From: a virus
DNA: 25,600 nt
Direction: 5' to 3' (one strand)
IMG/VR virus record: IMGVR_UViG_3300049491_000084
Coordinates: 1-25,600 of that record
Numbering within the stretch: position 1 is the first letter of the stretch; every line of letters starts with the position of its first letter. A model generated the notes under the pieces. It ran no database searches. It had not been told where the DNA came from and saw only the letters and a program-made list of their open reading frames with translations. The position numbers and the translations under genes were made by a program. Shown piece by piece: positions 22,441-25,600 of the stretch.

Positions 22441-23013
22441 CTATGGAATAACAACAGCACCTACAATATCTGGTTGAAAAAGTAGTGCTGTGTCTGATAA
22501 TGCTATACCTAAAAATTGTAATAATCTACCTGAACCTGAGGGCGCAGCAGGAGTTACTAACCCTGCCGTACCTGAAACATAATATTTACTTCCAGGAACT
22601 AATCCACTAAAGAAAGGGTGTAAACTTGGCCCTAAAGTAAATTCACCAAATTCCCCACTAGCTACTCCACTTTCCTGAGAACAATAACCAATGCAGGGTT
22701 CTGGGTTTAAATCTACAGAGTTTTTAACTATTATTTTATTCTCAAAAGTGCCTGATATAGATACCATAGCACCAAAGGCTATAGCTTCTGTAGCCTTTAA
22801 ATATATCTTACTTATATTTTGTACCCTATAACCTTCCTTTATTGAATTGAATGCTATAGAGGTTTCATCTATAGGAAGGCCGCCTGTGTATAAATCTATA
22901 GCAAGGGCTAGATTATTTATTGCATTATATACCCTCAAAAATTCATTATACATTTGAGGGTCAGTTATTGTTGGCTGCGAGGGTAGGCCTAAATTTATTG
23001 ATAAAAGAGGCAT
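22441..23013 (-). CDS. Fibre-type virion protein
   Basis: A 190-residue protein. An N-terminal helical segment (about 20-50, QMYNEFLRVYNAINNLALAI) precedes beta-rich sequence. The C-terminal 70 residues follow a pattern common in tail-fibre and decoration proteins: LVPGSKYYVSGTAGLVTPAA, then LLQFLGIALSDTALLFQPD. It lies between a propeller-like structural protein and the endolysin, so it is most likely a virion or receptor-contact component. Start follows GGAGG; the ATG shares a base with the previous stop (TAATG). It could instead be a capsid decoration protein. Confidence 0.6.
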   Translation of the reverse strand: MPLLSINLGLPSQPTITDPQMYNEFLRVYNAINNLALAIDLYTGGLPIDETSIAFNSIKEGYRVQNISKIYLKATEAIAFGAMVSISGTFENKIIVKNSVDLNPEPCIGYCSQESGVASGEFGEFTLGPSLHPFFSGLVPGSKYYVSGTAGLVTPAAPSGSGRLLQFLGIALSDTALLFQPDIVGAVVIP

Positions 23014-24539
23014 TATCTCCTCCCATGATTATTGTAATATATTACAATTGAACAAAGATTGAAAGTACCTTCAAACAGTAGAGAGAAATTTATACCTACC
23101 GAATTAAAAGCATGTCTACAAAGTAATCCTGATTGATACAATTTATACCCAGTAACTGTATTACTAACTGCTTTACCTTCTAAGGAAAATAAACCTGTAA
23201 GAGTAAAATTATCTCCCTCATTGATATTCTCTGCATCAACCATTTGCAATTGAATTAATCTAGTTCTTTGGTGCTGGAATTTACCAAGTATTAAAACACC
23301 CTCACCTAATTGTCCGCTCTCTTTTGTATTAGCTACTAATACACTGCCATCCTTTTTAAGCAAGCCTATAGATTCTTTGGCATTATCTCTATCTTCCTCA
23401 TAATCCCAAGTGAAACAATCTACATGAGGAGAAGCTAATTTACCAAATCTTTTAAGTGCGGTGTCATAAACAATTGCATGAGTTAGCTCAGTTTCCCCAT
23501 AAGAAACAACTAAATAACGATTGTTTATTAAATTTATCTTACGCACCATCGGTGCTGCTATTGTTTTTCTTGTGATAACTTTAGTTATCTTATCGTAATA
23601 CTCTATTGTTCTATTACTTATAAAATCAGTGATAGCAGGAAATTGAACGTTGGCAACTTTAGTATTGACTATCTGCAATCCAGAAGTACCATAAATCCAA
23701 TGATTTCCTTCAGTAGCATCAGAAGCTAAGAAATCCTGATTTAAGCATCCACCACTTCCTGATATAGCATTAAAATTAAATGGAAATCTAGGATTTCCTG
23801 AATACTCTGCTGCAACTGCATTAGCTGTAGTATATACTATGAATCCTAAATTATGTGGAGCACAGAAAGTTATCTCACCTAATTTTCCTTCAACACCTCC
23901 ACCACCTGCATTTGTTGTTAAACTTGGAACAAAATCTGTTGGGTCAATCGTACTTGACCAAGCTACTTCAGAAGCTGACCAAGCTATTAAATATCCTTTA
24001 GCTCCACATACGCCTACAATTTCTGATTCAGTTAGCCCTGTTAAAGTTACTGAAGCTAAAATATTAGTTGCTATATCATAAATGTAGCAACCTGTTTTTT
24101 CTATATAGATATAAGTAATGCCGCCCACATTAGCTACATACATTTCCTTAGTATCAAGTGTTACAGGTAATGCTACCTCAACCCAAGTGAATAAGGGAAA
24201 TGTTGCACTAAATAAACGCCCATCAGAAGTTAAGCCTAGTAAAGCTCTGGCGCCGCTCTCATTTCTTATACTAAATCTCTTTTTAAATAAAGATTCAGTA
24301 GTGTTTAGAGGTGCTACTTTCCTAGTGTATCCCACGCTTATTAAACCTTGTTCAGCAGGTAATACATTCTCTAAATAGTAGGCTTGAGGTACTCCAACAT
24401 CCCTATCTAAATCCTCTCTTGAAGTTATATTATCAATAAAGTTCTGGTCAAATTGACGTAGAACAATTCCCCTACCAGAGTTACTAGATAAGAAAGGAAA
24501 TGCTGTTGCACCCAAATTAGCTCTAAACACTAACTGCAT
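23013..24539 (-). CDS. Tail/connector structural protein, beta-propeller-like
   Basis: A 508-residue, beta-rich protein without membrane segments. Repeated strand pairs (GITYIYIEKTGCYIYDIATN, GYLIAWSASEVAWSS, LGFIVYTTANAVAAEYSGN, HWIYGTSGLQIVNTK, RYLVVSYGE then AIVYDTALKRFGKL) suggest a multi-bladed propeller. Comparable proteins in podophages form the tail hub, as T7 gp12 or P22 gp10 do. SSTIDPTDFVPSLTTNAGGG resembles a segment I recall from related podophage structural proteins. A tail stabilisation or tube role is likely. AAGGA precedes the ATG. Which tail component it is cannot be settled from the sequence. Confidence 0.65.
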   Translation of the reverse strand: MQLVFRANLGATAFPFLSSNSGRGIVLRQFDQNFIDNITSREDLDRDVGVPQAYYLENVLPAEQGLISVGYTRKVAPLNTTESLFKKRFSIRNESGARALLGLTSDGRLFSATFPLFTWVEVALPVTLDTKEMYVANVGGITYIYIEKTGCYIYDIATNILASVTLTGLTESEIVGVCGAKGYLIAWSASEVAWSSTIDPTDFVPSLTTNAGGGGVEGKLGEITFCAPHNLGFIVYTTANAVAAEYSGNPRFPFNFNAISGSGGCLNQDFLASDATEGNHWIYGTSGLQIVNTKVANVQFPAITDFISNRTIEYYDKITKVITRKTIAAPMVRKINLINNRYLVVSYGETELTHAIVYDTALKRFGKLASPHVDCFTWDYEEDRDNAKESIGLLKKDGSVLVANTKESGQLGEGVLILGKFQHQRTRLIQLQMVDAENINEGDNFTLTGLFSLEGKAVSNTVTGYKLYQSGLLCRHAFNSVGINFSLLFEGTFNLCSIVIYYNNHGRR

Positions 24540-24548
24540 GATATATCC

Positions 24549-24719
24549 TTATTTGCTAGATTTTTTATCTAAGACAGATAACAAGAAGCCAGCTAGTGCT
24601 AACACTCCACCACCAACAGCTTCAATAGTTTGTCCATCAACTCCATACTTAGTAGCAATTACGCCTCCACCTGCTGTAAGTACGTGACGAAAAATACCGA
24701 GTAAGACTTGATTATGCAT
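24549..24719 (-). CDS. Holin, Pam3-gp28-like
   Basis: A 56-residue membrane protein starting MHNQVLLGIFRHVLTAGGGV with a later hydrophobic segment AVGGGVLALAGFLLSVL and a basic tail KKSSK. The RHVLTAGGG motif and the short two-helix layout match small phage holins of the Pam3-gp28 type, which form the lesion releasing endolysin. The ATG has AGGAGG eight bases upstream. It sits between a tail-like gene and the propeller-like gene, two genes ahead of the endolysin, so the lysis genes are not contiguous. Confidence 0.75.
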   Translation of the reverse strand: MHNQVLLGIFRHVLTAGGGVIATKYGVDGQTIEAVGGGVLALAGFLLSVLDKKSSK

Positions 24720-24728
24720 ATAACCCTC

Positions 24729-25355
24729 CTAGGGTTCGGTTGATAAAACTTGCACAGCTCCAGTATTAAACCTAACACATAATTGTGTCTTACCTGAGCC
24801 ATTATCTTTGGTGAATAGTCTAGCTGTATTTGCTGCTGGTGCCGCAGGAGTTGTCATTTCAGTTATATCCATATACTGCTCTAGCTTAATAAAACCAGTG
24901 GATAGTCCTGCTATTGTTCCTGTATCTTCATTCCTAAATTCTAAATAAGGAGCACCTGTAACACCTGAATCGTGTGCTCTTATCAGAACACCAGAAATAC
25001 CTAAAGATTTAATAACAAGGCCGCCATCTACTATAGTACCTGTAGCATTTCTTGCGTTTGTTATTACCTTAACAACACCTTTACGACTTTCATCTACTAG
25101 AACTACATTAACAGGAATAGACAATAAAGAAGTATTAAATACATAACCATAAGGTACTCTGATAACATAATACTTTGAAGTATCTGTACCTAATATATTA
25201 AGTGCAGTATTCATTGCCGCAGTATTATCGGGGGAACTTTTTAATACATCATTCCAATCTGCTGCTGATAATACATCATATAACTTATCCCGTACATCCC
25301 TATTCTTTGTACCACTAAAGAATTGTTTAACTCTTTGAGCTATTGAAGAAGCCAC
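24729..25355 (-). CDS. Tail/fibre-like virion protein
   Basis: A 208-residue protein if started at GTG 25355, which has GGGAG seven bases upstream and follows the preceding stop by two bases. An ATG at 25400 is in frame but would overlap that gene by 43 bases. The N-terminal 60 residues are helical; the middle is beta-rich (YYVIRVPYGYVFNTSLLSIP, VNVVLVDE) and resembles the beta-helix or fold of short tail fibres. The C-terminus, PAAPAANTARLFTKDNGSGK then TQLCVRFNTGAVQVLSTEP, is a widespread phage tail-fibre ending. It lies upstream of the holin in the late operon. Role is inferred from that ending. Confidence 0.65.
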   Translation of the reverse strand: MASSIAQRVKQFFSGTKNRDVRDKLYDVLSAADWNDVLKSSPDNTAAMNTALNILGTDTSKYYVIRVPYGYVFNTSLLSIPVNVVLVDESRKGVVKVITNARNATGTIVDGGLVIKSLGISGVLIRAHDSGVTGAPYLEFRNEDTGTIAGLSTGFIKLEQYMDITEMTTPAAPAANTARLFTKDNGSGKTQLCVRFNTGAVQVLSTEP

Positions 25356-25357
25356 AA

Positions 25358-25600
25358 TTAAACTCCCAGTTTTTTCAATTTTCTGCGTATTAGGGCACAC
25401 TCTAGGGCTAAGGCTTCCTCATACCTAATACCATAAATATCCCCAGCATCTTTAACTTTAACCATCTTCCCTGTTTTAACTAACCTAGTTTTTGTAACAG
25501 GAGCAGATTCTATAGAAATAGTTTTGACAAATAATTTAGGTTTAGTTTTATCAAGAAGATTTCCTTTTAAATCTACAGGATTTCCAGCTTCATCACATAG
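25358..25600 (-). CDS. 3' end of a tail-type gene (cut by window edge)
   Basis: The last 80 codons of a gene that continues beyond the right edge. The visible part is basic (LLDKTKPKLFVKTISIESAP, VTKTRLVKTGKMVKVKDAG) and ends IYGIRYEEALALECALIRRK then LKKLGV. The YGIRYEEALA segment resembles the C-terminal helical stalk of some phage tail or fibre proteins, including those with an intramolecular chaperone. The evidence is thin because most of the gene is missing. The stop is two bases ahead of the next start. Confidence 0.5.
   Translation of the reverse strand, partial: LCDEAGNPVDLKGNLLDKTKPKLFVKTISIESAPVTKTRLVKTGKMVKVKDAGDIYGIRYEEALALECALIRRKLKKLGV

Noticed and set aside
1-25600. CRISPR array, insertion sequence, integrase or rRNA
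   Set aside because: No regularly spaced repeats, transposase or recombinase motifs, or rRNA-like sequence were seen on either strand.

Overview
The window looks like part of an AT-rich, short-tailed (podovirus-type) double-stranded DNA phage genome. The main evidence is a rightward block of small early genes and replication genes facing a leftward block of virion and lysis genes. A two-sided terminator hairpin separates them near 13.87 kb. This arrangement recalls the LUZ24/PaP3 group of podophages, but that is an inference from layout and domains, not a measured relationship. Most starts have a GGAG/AGGA-type ribosome binding site. The host cannot be named from the sequence.

Left edge (1-840): a strong sigma-70-like promoter carries a 7-bp dyad across its spacer. 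It drives a 200-codon gene that is richer in C-ending and CGN codons than its neighbours, and a hairpin terminator closes the unit. Accessory early region (876-4808): a T4 denV-like UV-repair glycosylase, a CAU-anticodon tRNA, a DUF2829/Tad2-like gene (possible anti-Thoeris), a LuxR-type HTH protein, a tandem pair of paralogues and several orphan genes. Several small reading frames here are damaged: one lacks a normal start, two have an in-frame stop, and one is frameshifted. A 16-bp direct repeat and a perfect 19-bp AT-rich hairpin lie among them.

Replication and recombination region (4836-13862): a Cas4/RecB-like nuclease with four candidate Fe-S cysteines, a Sak4/RecA-like ATPase, a putative single-strand-binding protein, an ATP-dependent DNA ligase, a family A DNA polymerase with its 3'-5' exonuclease domain, a DUF3987 primase/helicase-type ATPase, a DEDDh exonuclease and a DUF3310-MazG fusion. 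Together these would process ends, anneal strands, copy and seal phage DNA and adjust the nucleotide pool.

Late region, minus strand (25600-13905): in transcription order, the end of a tail-type gene, a tail/fibre-like protein, a Pam3-gp28-type holin, a propeller-like structural protein, a fibre-type beta protein, an M15 peptidase endolysin, a membrane/coiled-coil protein, three candidate DNA-ejection proteins (415, 561 and 1578 residues) and a 30-residue membrane peptide. Genes overlap or abut, as expected of one operon whose promoter lies beyond the right edge. No insertion sequence, CRISPR array, rRNA or integrase was seen.
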